A stretch of DNA of 64,000 nucleotides from Phaseolus vulgaris. Taxonomy: Eukaryota; Streptophyta; Magnoliopsida; Fabales; Fabaceae. Positions 41,080 to 52,953 of the stretch are shown here, one piece after another; the stretch's first letter is position 1, and every line of letters starts with the position of its first letter. The notes beneath the pieces were generated by a model. The model saw only the letters and a list, made by a program, of their open reading frames with translations. It searched no databases and had not been told where the DNA came from. A program made the translations under genes and the position numbers. The DNA lies in contig NC_023749.2 in assembly GCF_000499845.2 (NCBI RefSeq), forward strand, positions 32,234,041 through 32,298,040. The letters run 5' to 3'.

Positions 41080-44000
41080 AAGTAATTATTATAAACTAAG
41101 AGGAGTAAAGAGTTGATTTAGTATATTAAGTATTCATGAATTTTATGTTTAATATAATACAAAAATAAGTTTTATTATTAAACTTTAATTTTGTTAAGTT
41201 TGTTCGCATTCCCTTAATGATCTATTAAAGTAATTAAATGTCTATTCTTTAGTAATTTATTTTTTCGAATATTAATACTAATATATAATTAACTTTGAAA
41301 TGACTCTTTTACTCCTTAATTTTTTTCTTTTTAGATTTAAAATTTTTAATAGTTATTTTATGATTCAAAGTTTAAATAATTTTATTAAAAAAAACCTTTT
41401 TTATTCTTGTTAAGAGACATATTTTATAAATACTAATTAGTTAGTTTGTTAGTTTTTATCTAAATCTTAACTAATATTATCTAATATTTAATTTTTTTTA
41501 CATAAAATAAGTAAATATTTATTTATTTATTAAGATTTTTGATAGTTTTATTCAATCTCTTTTTAATGATTAATAGATCATAATCTATTTTAGATAAGGT
41601 ATATATTTTTAATAGAAAATTAACTAACCATGTTAATTACATATTAAAGTTAATTTTTCTATGGTGAACATACTTGATAAAAAAAATTATTATACTAAAA
41701 GAATTATATTAAATTGATTATTTATCTTAAAATTAATATAATTTATAATTAAATAAGGAAACAAATTGTTTTGTACTATACTTAATTATTTATTCTGTGG
41801 ATATATTTCCGGAAAAATATTCTAGAGAACTTTATCACAAAATAATAAAAGAAAAAAACATTATAATATTTTTATGACATTAAAAAAATAGTTAGGAAAT
41901 AAAATGTTAAAAAGTTATAGAAGATCATTTTTATTTATAGAAAGACTAATTTTATCCGTTGTTATGTTTTTTGTTTCTTCTTAAATCTAAAATTCTACTT
42001 CCTTCCCTTTCAAAGATTAGTGTATGCTAATTAATTTATTTAAATGTAACTGAATCTTTTGCTTCATTAAATCTCAAATTTGTTTCTATTTTTTGTCACT
42101 CGCAATATTATTAATAAATAATTTGAATTGTTTTTTTTAAATTTTGAACCTTAAATGATAAAATAGGTTTAAGTTTTAAAAAATAGTACTAGAATTTAAA
42201 TATTATTTCAATTACTAAAATTTAAAAACTGATAGTATCTATTCGGGATTAATCTTTAGTTATCATAATCTAGGGTTATTTAATTTAAAGAAGAAAGTGA
42301 AAAAGAAAAAAAAAAGAAAAGAAAAGTATATAATAAGTATCTATTTTTTAGTATTCGCTTTAGGTTTGTTTTGTTCTTATTGTTTTTTTATTAGATTTGT
42401 AATTTATCAAAAATATAGAGTTTGTATAAAAAAAATTAAAAATTGACTTTTTCTAGTTTATATTTTGTTTGATTCGTCTAATATAATAGTTTGTCCTTTT
42501 TGAAGAGTTGACTTGGAACTAAAATTGATTTAGGAAGCATGAACGAAGCTACTAAAGAAGGAAACTTGAAGACCAAAACGCTGAATTGATGAAAATCGAT
42601 AGGAAACCTACAGTAGAAGGTCAACGGAAAACATTGACTTATGTGCATTACGAAGGAGTTTTAGTTTTTAATTTGTTTTCTTGTTATTAGTTTTATGTTT
42701 TGACGATTCATTTCTAATAAGAGTTATTTGTTTTCTTCTACATTTTCTCCTTTGTTTTTTCTTCTCTTTGCTTTCTATGTTTTGTAATTGTTTTTTTCAA
42801 ATTTGAATTTGGTTTTGGAATGGGTAACATTGAGACGAGAATCTTGCCAGACGATATTTTTTGTTCATGATTTTGTTCTCAAAATTTTTTTTGGAACTCT
42901 ATTTTTGATGAAAAGTGGTTTTTCTAACAATATGCAAACTGATTGGTTGTGTTTTTTCAGTAACTAGGATTTCATATTTGGGTCTCTTGCAAATTGAAGA
43001 GGAAGACTACAAACCATGGTTTTTATTCCTTATTTTTCATTCTAATTCTGAATTTTGTTTTCCTCGTTTTCAATTCCTTTTTATTCTTGGTCATTTACCT
43101 TTATGCACTTTACAATTTTAGTTTACAGTACCATTTACATTGTTCGCAATCCCTTGTTTTATGTTCATAATTTACATTTTCTACAATTTATCTTTCTACC
43201 CTTTATGTTTCCAACCTTTTATGTTTTCTACAATTTACTTTTCAACCATCTACTTTTATCGCAATTAAAGTTTTATGTCATTTACGTTGTTTTGCAAATT
43301 GTTACTATTCATATTCACTTTTCCATTAGACGATTTGTTAAGCGATTACTATAAGATTGTTTGATAGTTAAGTGAAGGTCATATTGCATAGGTCATAGTT
43401 TTTCATTGAAATTTGTTTCATTTCTTGTAAAACAACAATCAGACAAACTTTAAGCCATTGCAAGCTAGAGGATATGACAATTGTTTCTTACTGATTTTTC
43501 TCATTACTTTTTGTTTCATTTACATTGCCTTCTATTTTTATGTCTTTACTTTCATGTCATTTAACTTTTCGTCTATACATTTGGTGTTATGTTAGATTTA
43601 TTGTTCTTTAGTGTTCTTTACATTTTATTGTCGACTGCATGTTTTGTTGCAATTTTATTTACTGCAATTTTAGTTTCTATTCATTGCATTTGTGTTTCTA
43701 GTTTATAATTTGAATTCTATTTTCAGTACTTTACATTTTAGCATTTACTTTCAAGTCATTTACAATTTCGATGTCATTAGACGAACTATCAAATGATTCT
43801 CTTGTTAGATGGTCTAATGTACCCTTCTCTTGCATTGTACTTTCCTTTACATTTTGCATTCTAAATCAAATTTTCCCTTCTTAATTTGCAAAGAAAAAAA
43901 ATATTAAATAATGGATTCAATTAACATGTTTTCTTTAGTATTTTACCTAGGTTGACCTTATATTACATTAAAGGAAACTTAGTTTTTGTTTGAAAACTGA

Positions 44001-45449
44001 ATGCAACTAAAGGAGTTATTAGTGTACTAATATAAATTTCTTTGTTATTAGACAAAACTTTCAATTCTTTGTTTTGGATTTTGAACCTCAATGGACGAAA
44101 TAAATAATTTGTTTTAAAATGAATGTGCAAGTGTTTTTTTTTTAAAAAAAATATCACCCCATTTACTAATATTTTGAAATGGTAATAAACTATTCAACAT
44201 TAAGTTAGCATGTTCATTTAGTTTATGGAAGAAAGTAACAAAAAGAAGTATAAAATGAGGCCATTTTCTGAGTTGTTTATTAGGTTAGAAAAAAAATGAA
44301 AGAAAAAAAAATATTAATTGAAAGAATATTTATTATTAGTTTCGTAGAAATAAAAAAAATAATATAATATTTATAATATGAATTTACACAAAAGACATCA
44401 AATTTGGGAAACTCTTTTCAAGTTCAGTTTTTTAGAATTTCTATCACTACAACAAAAGCAGGAAATAGCGCCAGTAAGCATTGATCAAGCGTGGGATGCA
44501 AATATGGTAAGTCAAACCGATGCTAGACAAACGTAAAATAAAAAATGTAAGTCAAGCCCATTCTAAACTGACATTACTTCAATAAAATAAAACAAGAATG
44601 CATTGCATCGGCGTAGTCGAGGAAAAAAAAAGCTTTTGAATTATTTGTAAAGAATATCTGAGCTGGGTTAGGTCGACATATTATAATGATATTTTTTTTA
44701 TTAAATTTGATTTTATCCTGCGTCGACCTAGCTAACACAAATAATAATATTTATTAATGTTTAGAAAGATTAGCGTGAGTCAGGTCGATGCAGGGTTTGA
44801 TTTTTTATTTAAGAAAATGTGATATAATTTTTTTATTGGTGATAAATAAATAAAAAAGAAATGAGTTAATTATTAAATTGTTAGAAGTAAATTGAAGAAG
44901 TAAATTTGTTTTGTTTAATATTTCATATAATTAAAGAAGAACAAAAAGAAAAAATTGAAAAGATTACGAAAGAATTAAAAAAAAAGAGATGAAAATTAGG
45001 GTGTAAAGAAAATAATAGGTAAAATATGGACTTTAAAAAAACAAAGAAAGTGTTATAGCCTAGCGATAAATTCAAATTTTAATTTGTAGTAAACTAGTCA
45101 TTGGACCCGCGGGGTATTATGAAAGTGAGGTTAATATTCATTGATGAAAAAAAAAGGCTAATTTTATTAATAAAATTAGAATTATAATAATATTACAAAG
45201 TAATTATTGATGTGTAATAAAGTAGGTGGTATATGGGCTAAGTTTAATCAATTTCAATTCAATCAAATTCCTACTCTTTTACTTGGCAAACAGATCGAGT
45301 CAACTGTAGTACAACTAAAGGTTGTCGTATCCATAGGAAATTAATGATATCAAATAATTATAATTATCTTTTAAGATAAGATGATACGTAAACTAGAGGT
45401 GATTTACATGTAATATTTATAAATAACAACTTTAAATGATAAGAATAAT

Positions 45450-45454
45450 AATAC
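45450..45454. repeat. Target site duplication, left (AATAC)
   Basis: Directly before TGATCTTGC at 45455; repeated at 56310-56314. Confidence 0.93.
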
Positions 45455-46290
45455 TGATCTTGCAGGTGACTTGATCGTTGAAGGTCTCGCCACGTCAAAT
45501 TCCGTCTTCTACAAGTACGTTCCAGCTAGCTCCGAGCGAACCTGCGAAAACACCACAAACGGCGCCTCTAGCGGCCGATTGCACTCCGACGCTCAAGTCA
45601 GTAAACAAGATCACCAAAGAACTGTGTACTCAGAATCTCGGTGAGACTCGTGCACTCTGTGATTCTCCCTTTCTCTCTCTCTGTGTAAAACTAGTCACTT
45701 GCCAGTATGAAAACGTACCTTCGCAATGAGCGTGGAACACCTTTATATACCCTGCCACGCGCCCAAGTTATTCGCGTACGAAGTAACTTAGCGTGTTTCT
45801 TTCATTGGATGTCTCGTGCAGCCTCAGCGTGAGTACCAGGTGCGACTTGGACAAGCGCGCATACCAGGCATTACCTATCGCGTGAACGATCACCTCTGTT
45901 CTGTCCCATGCATGTTATGGGCTAAGAGAGGTTCAATCACCGACCGACTGCTAGCTCCCTTAGACCATTCTCATGCATGGTACCGTAGAACGCATAACCT
46001 CTCATATCTCTGATACTCTGCCACACGAGGCTCGCATGCAACGCTCTCACTGGGAATCCCCTCTCGTTCCTGGCTCAACTGCGTGTGACACGACGACCGA
46101 TAAGCCTCGTGGCTCATCTGGACGACGATTGTGCATCCCCTCTGATCACCGATCTCCGCCTGACCACCGATCACCGCCTGATCACCCTCTTCAAGCCACA
46201 TCAGCTTCCCTGACCCACATGTCCCGCTAAGAATGGCCCACATGGTCATCAGTCGCTGACGTCACCCTAAACCAATGACCGACCGGATCA
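45455..46290 (-). repeat. 3' LTR of Gypsy-3
   Basis: 836 bp. On the element strand it has a TATA box (tatataaagg, plus-strand 45741-45749) and the Tat-shared block (plus-strand gcactccgacgctcaagtca at 45581-45600). The PPT adjoins its right end. Confidence 0.94.
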
Positions 46291-46304
46291 AAAGCCCCCC
46301 AGTC
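46291..46304 (-). other. Polypurine tract of Gypsy-3
   Basis: The plus strand aaagccccccagtctcgag is the reverse of the tract ctcgagactggggggctt found before the Gypsy-1 3' LTR. Confidence 0.85.
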
Positions 46305-46357
46305 TCGAGCTGCGTACTCGTTCTCAGCGAAGAGACTAAGTGCTCGTTCTCGGTGGC

Positions 46358-46447
46358 CACGTGGCAAGTGACGCCACGTCACGTGCCACATCACGTGTTG
46401 TGCTTTAAGTGACGTTACGCTTTCCTTCCCTAATCTCGCGACACGTG
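46358..46447 (+). promoter_or_regulatory. G-box cluster, putative promoter of the Gypsy-3 antisense gene
   Basis: Four CACGTG at 46358, 46380, 46392 and 46442, plus a CACGTC at 46375. They lie between the LTR/PPT and the predicted 5' exon of the plus-strand antisense gene. Arrangement as in Gypsy-1 (17488-17574), although the surrounding sequence has diverged. Confidence 0.6.
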
Positions 46448-46621
46448 TGTGCATCAATGGCTAGCGTGAAACGTCGTTTGCAGTTCCCTTATTCAAAAAC
46501 TTACGCGCCTCTACTGTTCCATTATCTTCCCCAACACGTTTCTCTGCAACTCTCGAACCCTCCTTCTGCGATTCATCTTCTCCATTCCCAGGCTACCAGA
46601 AACCGTTCGCGATCGCAAAAG

Positions 46622-46883
46622 GTACTCCCTTTCTTCATCTGTGGCATATTTGAAAACCTTCTACCGATTGCATTGCTCAAAAACTGCATTGTGCATACAC
46701 CATGGGTCGTTTTTTCCTTTTCTGCACTGTACCAAGACCTCTTCTGGTTTTCCTGTGTTTCGTTCTTCTTCCCCTTCGTCGTTTTCATTCATCTACCCCC
46801 TTCGAACCATAGCATTTTGCTCCCTTCGTCTTTTTCTTGTTTTTCATTGATTCCTCACCTTTTTCTTTCTTTCTCCATTGTAG
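46622..46883 (+). other. 5'-UTR intron of the Gypsy-3 antisense gene (predicted)
   Basis: Donor gcaaaag|gtactcc and acceptor tttctccattgtag|ctactg, ending nine bases before the ATG at 46893. 262 bp, T-rich. Layout matches Gypsy-1. Confidence 0.65.
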
Positions 46884-46892
46884 CTACTGACA

Positions 46893-49103
46893 ATGGCTCG
46901 CACAAAAACCACCGCGCGCCTTGCCTCATCTTCTGGTGCACAGCCTTCCGCCAGTGCACCTTCATCACCCTCGACGAGTGCGACTCCCTCGGCGAGTACG
47001 CAACCCAGGGCGACGCTTCCTCCACAAGGCTACGCGCAGGCGTACCAGTGGGCGCCCCTCCATTTGCTTGCCGAAACATTTAACCAGCTTCCCGCCGATC
47101 ATCTCGCTACTTTGCTGAAGGGCGTTGCGGATGAGCCTTCATGCGCTATCGACAGGGAGGACGACCGAAACTTGGGTGTGCGCATTCCCCCCTGAGGCAT
47201 GCCCATATGCGTAGATGATAGGGCCACCAACGGGGTGCCCTTCACCTTTATCTACTCAGCCATCTTCAAGAGGCTGCGCCTCCGCCTTCCCTTTACCTTC
47301 TTCGAGAAGGAACTCCTCACTGAGCTAAACGTCGCTCCTTGCCAACTCCATCCGAACGCTTGGGGCTTCATCCGGGCGTTCGAAATCTTATGCAACCATT
47401 TTGGGCACCCTCCATCGACCGACGTCTTCCTCTACTTCTTTGAGGCCAAGAACCCGGGTGATAGGTCGTGGGTCAGCTTAAACGGCGTGACAGGGAGGGT
47501 GATCTTGGGTTTGTACCAGCAGTCCTTCAAGGATTGGAAGGGCAGGTTCTACATGATCACCTCTAACGAGCACAGCCCTGCCCTTCTCGAGGGCTTTCCC
47601 CTCTACTGGGTCCCTAAAGTGGAGTTTAGGAAACCCCGAGGCTTGGAGGTCATGGCCCCATACGAGCGCGAGCTATGCGGCCTCCTCTCGAGCTTGGGCG
47701 CCAAATTTGGCTCTTCCACCCTTATCAAGCACGAGTTCGATGCTGAAAAGCTCGAAAAATACATTGGTTTGTCTCCTCTTCCTCCTTTTCACCTGCCACT
47801 TCCATGGGCATGCGACCTCGCACTTGTCCAACATACCCCTCATACATGCATTTGCTAACTATCTTTACGCTTTCTTGAGCCTTTGCATGATAACCCTTTG
47901 CCATGTTGGACTGATGCAGAGATGACTTCTGATAAGGAAAGACGACAGAGGCTGCTCGCTCTAGCCAGGAGTCGACGAGCCGCCGAGGCGTCTTCTGAAG
48001 TGGAGGCGGTCGCTGAGCCCATTCCCGCTTCCCCCATCTCGGTCGCGCCAGCTGAAGGGTGTGAGACCAGGGATGACAAGAAGAGAAAACGGTTGGTGAA
48101 GGCTCCCACCACCGTTATATCTATCGAAGAGGAAAGCTCTAGGTCCCCCCTGGTCCAACGAAGAAAGAGGGGAGTTGAGAGCCTTGAGGGAGATGCTAAT
48201 CCGATCCCTCAAGCACAGGCCTCCCCTAAGCGCCCTCCTTCACCAGCCCTCCTTCCCTCCCCGCCTCCAGCAAAATCACCCTCACCGACTCAAGCAGCGG
48301 GGAGCGGGGTCACTCGATCGGAGGGAACTCCTCACCCCCTACCATCACCGTGCCCTCAAGACTCTGCCACCACAACCGAGGGTGGTGGTGAGAGTTCTTT
48401 CCAAGCAGCGGGTTCCACCTTCGAGGGGCTTACCAGGGTTCTCCGACTGACTAAACAACTGATCCAGAATCGCGAGCTAGTCCAGTGGAGTGCCAACGAG
48501 GTGGACCTCCAGTTAGCTCGTCAGATGGTGCTCTCTCTGGAATTCTCCACACAACATCGCCGCCTTGAAAAGCTGGAGGGTAAGGGGAAGGAGCTGCTCA
48601 GCCAACAGGAGTCGCTTCAAAGCGACTATGAGGCTTTGCAAGACACCAACGACATGTTGAAGGACATGTTGGAGGAAACCAAACTGGCGCGCGCCTAGCA
48701 AGTCCAAGAGACTATCAAAACTGAAATGCTGATGGGGGATGCTGTCGCCGCCCTTGATTTCGAACTGTTGGAGACCACTGGTAAGGCCCTCCAACTTGAG
48801 GCTGAGAACGCCTACATGCGCCAACAGAATGCGAATTTGGCAGAGGCTCTTGCTGCGAGCGATCAGAGGCTCAAAGAAGCCGAGTCGGCCATCGCCACCC
48901 TGACCACCGAGAAGGTCGTGCTCGAGACCGACAAAGCTGGGTTCGAGGCTGAGAAGGCCAAGCTCTGGGAAGAGGCGGCTGATACTTTCGCTGAGGGTTT
49001 TGACTTTGCCCTCGAGCAACTTAAGTGTGCTTTCCCAGAGGTCGACCGCTCCCAGCTATCTATAGAATTTGAGGTGGTGGACGGCAAGGTCGTTCGTCCC
49101 TGA
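46893..49103 (+). pseudogene. Antisense gene of Gypsy-3 ('putative gypsy type transposon' + coiled coil)
   Basis: Exon 1 46893-47766 (MARTKTTARLASSSGAQ ... NGVPFTFIYSAIFKRLRLRLPF ... KLEKYI). Intron 47767-47919 (153 bp, GT/AG, phase 1). Exon 2 47920-49103 (E-MTSDKERRQRLLALARSRR, a Ser/Pro-rich middle, heptad coiled coil from about 48400, end FEVVDGKVVRP). Spliced length 2058 nt (686 codons). There are no frameshifts, only two in-frame stops: TGA 47193-47195, where Gypsy-1 has CGA Arg (RIPPRGMPIC), and TAG 48696-48698. Family function is unknown. The long coiled coil suggests a structural or oligomerising role (inference). It faces gag-pol tail to tail. Confidence 0.87.
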
Positions 49104-50007
49104 TCATCTACAGCTTTCGCCTTTCCTTTTCCTGGTATAAATTTTTTAACATAAGAACTCTTTACTGCATATATTTAGTGCCTTCTTTCTTCTTACTGCC
49201 GTGTATCTCTTTCATCTCTCGTTATGCATGTTTATAGTTGCTAAATTACTCGGACTTAGCGCGAACCTCCCTCGCACTTTCTATTTATGTCCTTGACCGT
49301 TTCTAACAACGCTCGATGATCGTTCTTGGCGTGGCTATGCCTGTTTCGGTCTATCGCATAAGAACTTGTCTAAAACTTTTTAAACAACGCTATACCCGCC
49401 GATGACTGACCAGGGTACCGTAACCAACCATCAACTAGTCATCGCGCCTCTGCCTTTCTCGTTATACCTTTCTAGATTTCGTGTCGCTCCAGCGCTAAGT
49501 GCATAGAGGACTCCCACGCCGATCGGTTTAGGGTGATGCCCTGTCTGGAGGAAGAGTGTTTCTCGCCAACCCCTCTTGCCTGCCCCAAGGCCATCGACCC
49601 TTAGAACCTCGGGTGGTGCTCCCACCTTCTCACTCCTGGGGTGAGAAGGGGTTTGACTAAGAGTTCTACTGAGCCAATATTGACGCTATGTCCCTTGGGC
49701 AAAGGCGTTTCTCGAATCCTTCCTTTCCCTTTTTGGGCCCACTAGCGTCCTTGGCGTTTCGAACCTTAGCTGTCTGCACTCACACCTGGGGTGAGGAGGA
49801 CTTTGAACCGGTTGCCCACGCTCACGCCTGGGGCGAGGGAGGCCTAACCGATCACCTGTGCTCGCGTCTGGGGCGAGGAGGATTTTAGCTTTAAAACTTT
49901 GCAAACTTTTATACTAATAACCTCTTTTTATTTCTGGGGAAAGGGTGCCCCCTTGAACTTGTTCAAATTGTTTGTACTGGCGCGAAAGCGCGACTACTCT
50001 ACAATTT
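49104..50007 (-). other. Non-coding spacer of Gypsy-3 with tandem repeat
   Basis: About 900 bp between the 3' ends of the antisense gene and pol. It contains a tandem array at 49780-49880, units 40-41 bp apart with cores ctcacacctggggtgag (49780), ctcacgcctggggcgag (49821) and ctcgcgtctggggcgag (49861), and a relative near 49632. No gene seen. Confidence 0.75.
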
Positions 50008-51500
50008 TTAACTAAAATTGAGTTTTAAGTGCGTGGCGTTCCACGTTCTGGGGATCGCCCCTCCATCCAAGGTCTCCAGCCGATAAGCGCCGTTCTCCAA
50101 CGTCTCCACTACTCTGAACGGGCCGGTCCACTTGGGGGACAACTTGTTTTCTATCTCGTGCTGATGCTCTTTTCTCATCACCAAATTTCCCTCCTAGAAC
50201 TGCCTCAGCCTCACCTTGGAGTTGTGCCTTCGTTCCACCCTTCTCTTCACAGCTTCAGCACTGACTCTGGCTTCTTCTCGTACCTTGTCCAAAAGGTCTA
50301 AGTTCACCTTTCTCTCCTCGTTGGACTTCTCGGCCACGAAATTCAGAAATCTTGGTGAATTTTCTTGTATTTCCACAGGGATCATAGCGTCTGACCCATA
50401 GACCAAGCTGAAAGGTGTCTCATGGGTGCTAGATTGCGGAGTGGTGTGATAGGCCCACACGATCCTGGGAACTTCTTCCGCCCACGTTCCCTTGGCCTTT
50501 TCTAACCTTCTCTTCAGCCCTCTGAGCAGTACTCGGTTGGCCGACTCTACCTGCCCGTTCGTTTGAGGGTGTTCTACCGAGGCGAACACCTGCTGTATCC
50601 CCACCTCCTCGCACAGGTTCCTCAGTTGGTGACTCGTGAACTGGGTGCCATTGTCAAAAACCAAACGTTTGGGCACTCCGAAACGGCACACGACATTTTT
50701 CCACACAAACTGTTGAACCTTGTGAGCGGTGATCTGCGCGACCGGCTCTGCCTCCACCCACTTCGTGAAATATTCGATGGCGACGATCAGAAACTTCATC
50801 TGCCTGATCGCCAGGGGAAATGGTCCCAAGATGTCGATTCCCCAAGTGTGGAACGGCCAGGGGCTATGAATCGACCTCAGCTCTTCAGGGGGCGCCTTGT
50901 GCCAATCTGCGTGTTGCTGGCACTGCTTGCAATGCTGAGCATAGCCCACACAATCTTCCCTCAGCGTTGGCCAGTAGTACCCCGCGCGGAGAACTCTACC
51001 CGCCAAGGCGCGACCGCCGACGTGGCTCCCACATATTCCCTCGTGGAGCTCTGACATAATCCTCGTGCACTGCTCCCCGTGCACGCACACTAACACCGGA
51101 TGGGTGAACCCGAACCTGAAGAGATCCCCATCGATGAGAGTGAATTTGCTCGAGCTTTTCTTTATCCTCTTTGCCTCCGTTGGCTCCAGCGGGAGCACCC
51201 CATCCGCCAAATACCGTTGGTACGGCGTTATCCACGTGTCAGCCCTTCCAGCGGCATCAACCTCCATCACCTCGTTGGATGTCATTGGTCGCGCTCTCTC
51301 TCTCGGCGCTGTCAAGGTTTCTTGAGTGAGAGACCGATGACTGATCGCTACACGCTCATACGACTTGCACACCTGCAGTACCTGGTTATCTGTTACGAAC
51401 GTGCGAGGCACCTTCAACGTCTCCTGAATGACGGTCCTCTGCCTTCCCCCTTTGCCCGAGCTGGCTAGCTTGGCGAGCAAGTCGGCTCTGACATTTTGTT
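50008..51500 (-). pseudogene. Gypsy-3 integrase
   Basis: Minus strand, 51480-50194 open. Zinc region HEGICGSHVGGR ... CKQC, core D in WGIDILGPF, D in FDNGTQF (the usual S of SDNG is F), E in NGQVESAN, C-terminal part to RHNSKVRLRQF. A TAG stop (plus-strand 50194-50196) replaces the CAG Gln of Gypsy-1. Beyond it the frame continues as EGNLVMRK ... KWTGPFRVVETLENGAYRL to the natural stop at 50008. Confidence 0.88.
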
Positions 51501-52953
51501 CTCGGCACGTGGATCAACTCAAACTCTGCAAAGGACACCTTCAAGGTGTGCACATACTCCAGGTATGCCGCCATCTGTGGGTCTTTGGCCTGGAACTCTC
51601 CCGTTACCTGCCCGGTGACCAATAGGGAATCGGTTTTGGCCATTAATCTTCTTGCTCCCATCTCTCTTGCCAACAACATACCGGCGATCAGGGCCTCGTA
51701 CTCCGCCTGGTTGTTGCTGGCTTTGAAGGCGAAACGCAAAGACTGCTCGATCAACACTCCGTTTGGGCCTTCCAGGATAACCCCCGCGCCACTCCCCTGT
51801 TGGTTGGAGGATCCATCCACTGACAATTCCCATCGGAAAGCCGAGCCCTCGATGGCGCAACGCCCGACGACAACTCGACGACGAAGTCCGCAAAGACCTG
51901 CCCCTTGATCGGTCCTCGGGGCTCGTATCTGATATCGAACTCAGATAGCTTTACGACCCATTTCACCATTCTCCCGGCTACATCTGGCTTCTTCAGCACC
52001 TTCTGGATGGGGAGATCAGTCATCACTACAACCGTGAAGCTGTGGAAGTAGTGGCGTAGCCTCCTCGCCGAGAACACCACCGCCAAGGCTGCCTTCTCCA
52101 GGGCCTGATACCTTACTTCAGGACCTTGCAGCACCTTACTTACAAAATAAATAGGTCTCTGGTCCTGGTCTTGCTCTTGGACCAGAACTGAACTGACCGC
52201 CCTCTCCGTTACAGCAAAGTACAAACGAAGAGGGGCGCCCACCTGTGGCTTTTACAGCACTGGCGGGCTTGCCAAATATTCCTTAAGCTTAACGAATGCA
52301 CAACATTGGAAGTAAGGATGGCCCTTCTCCCCTCCAGCGGACATGAATCGCGACAATGCTGCCAGCCGACCGGTGAGTTGTTGCACCTCCTTCACCGACG
52401 CTGGGCTCCTCATTGCCATGATCGCCGCACATTTCTCGGGATTCGCCTCGATCCCCCGCTCTGTTAAGAGGAATCTTAGAAACATCCCCGCTTCCACGCC
52501 AAAAATACATTTCTCTGGGTTGAGCTTCAACCCGTACTTGGCGATTGTTGTAAATAATTCCTCCAGATCAGTGACATGTTGCTCCTTCCCCCGTGAGGTC
52601 ACCACCATGTCATCGACGTAAGCCTGGACGTTCCTCCCCAGCATCGGCGAGAGCACCCTATCCATCAACCTCTGATAGGTGGCTCCCGCATTCTTCAACC
52701 CGAACGACATTACCTTATAACAGTAACAAGACCGCTCGGTCATGAACGCGGTCTTGCACTCGTCCAACGGGTGCATCCTGATCTGGTTGTAGCCCGAAAA
52801 TGCATCCAAGAAACTCATAAACTGGCATCCTGACGCGCTATCCACCAGGGCGTCAATGCTGGGCAGGGGATAGGAGTCCTTGGGGCATGCCTTGTTGAGG
52901 TCGGTGAAATCCACGCACATCCTCCACTTGCCGTTTGACTTCCTCACCAGCAC
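51500..52953 (-). pseudogene. Gypsy-3 RT (C-terminal part) and both RNase H domains, disrupted
   Basis: 52953-52252: RT with CVDFTDLNKACPKD, SCYCYKVMSFGLKNA and AYVDDMVV. Near its end it lacks about 16 residues compared with Gypsy-1 (between HPYFQC and KLKEYLASPPVL), then a TAA. 52242-51751: first RNase H (LYFAVTERAVSSVLVQEQ) reading through KGQVFADFVVELSS, where Gypsy-1 has a stop. A frameshift near 51850 leads to 51826-51386, the second RNase H (MSVDGSSNQQGSGAGV). A 2-base deletion near 51505 shifts the frame again into integrase. Confidence 0.88.

Noticed and set aside
44446..44460. CACTACAACAAAAGC in repeat copy B as a CACTA terminus
   Set aside because: Copy A has caccaccacaaaagc at the same place, no partner end was seen, and homology between copies A and B extends on both sides, so it does not mark an element boundary here.
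46409..47083. 224-residue plus-strand frame starting in the G-box region
   Set aside because: It crosses the predicted leader exon, leader intron and first coding exon of the antisense gene in another frame, and has no homologue in Gypsy-1.
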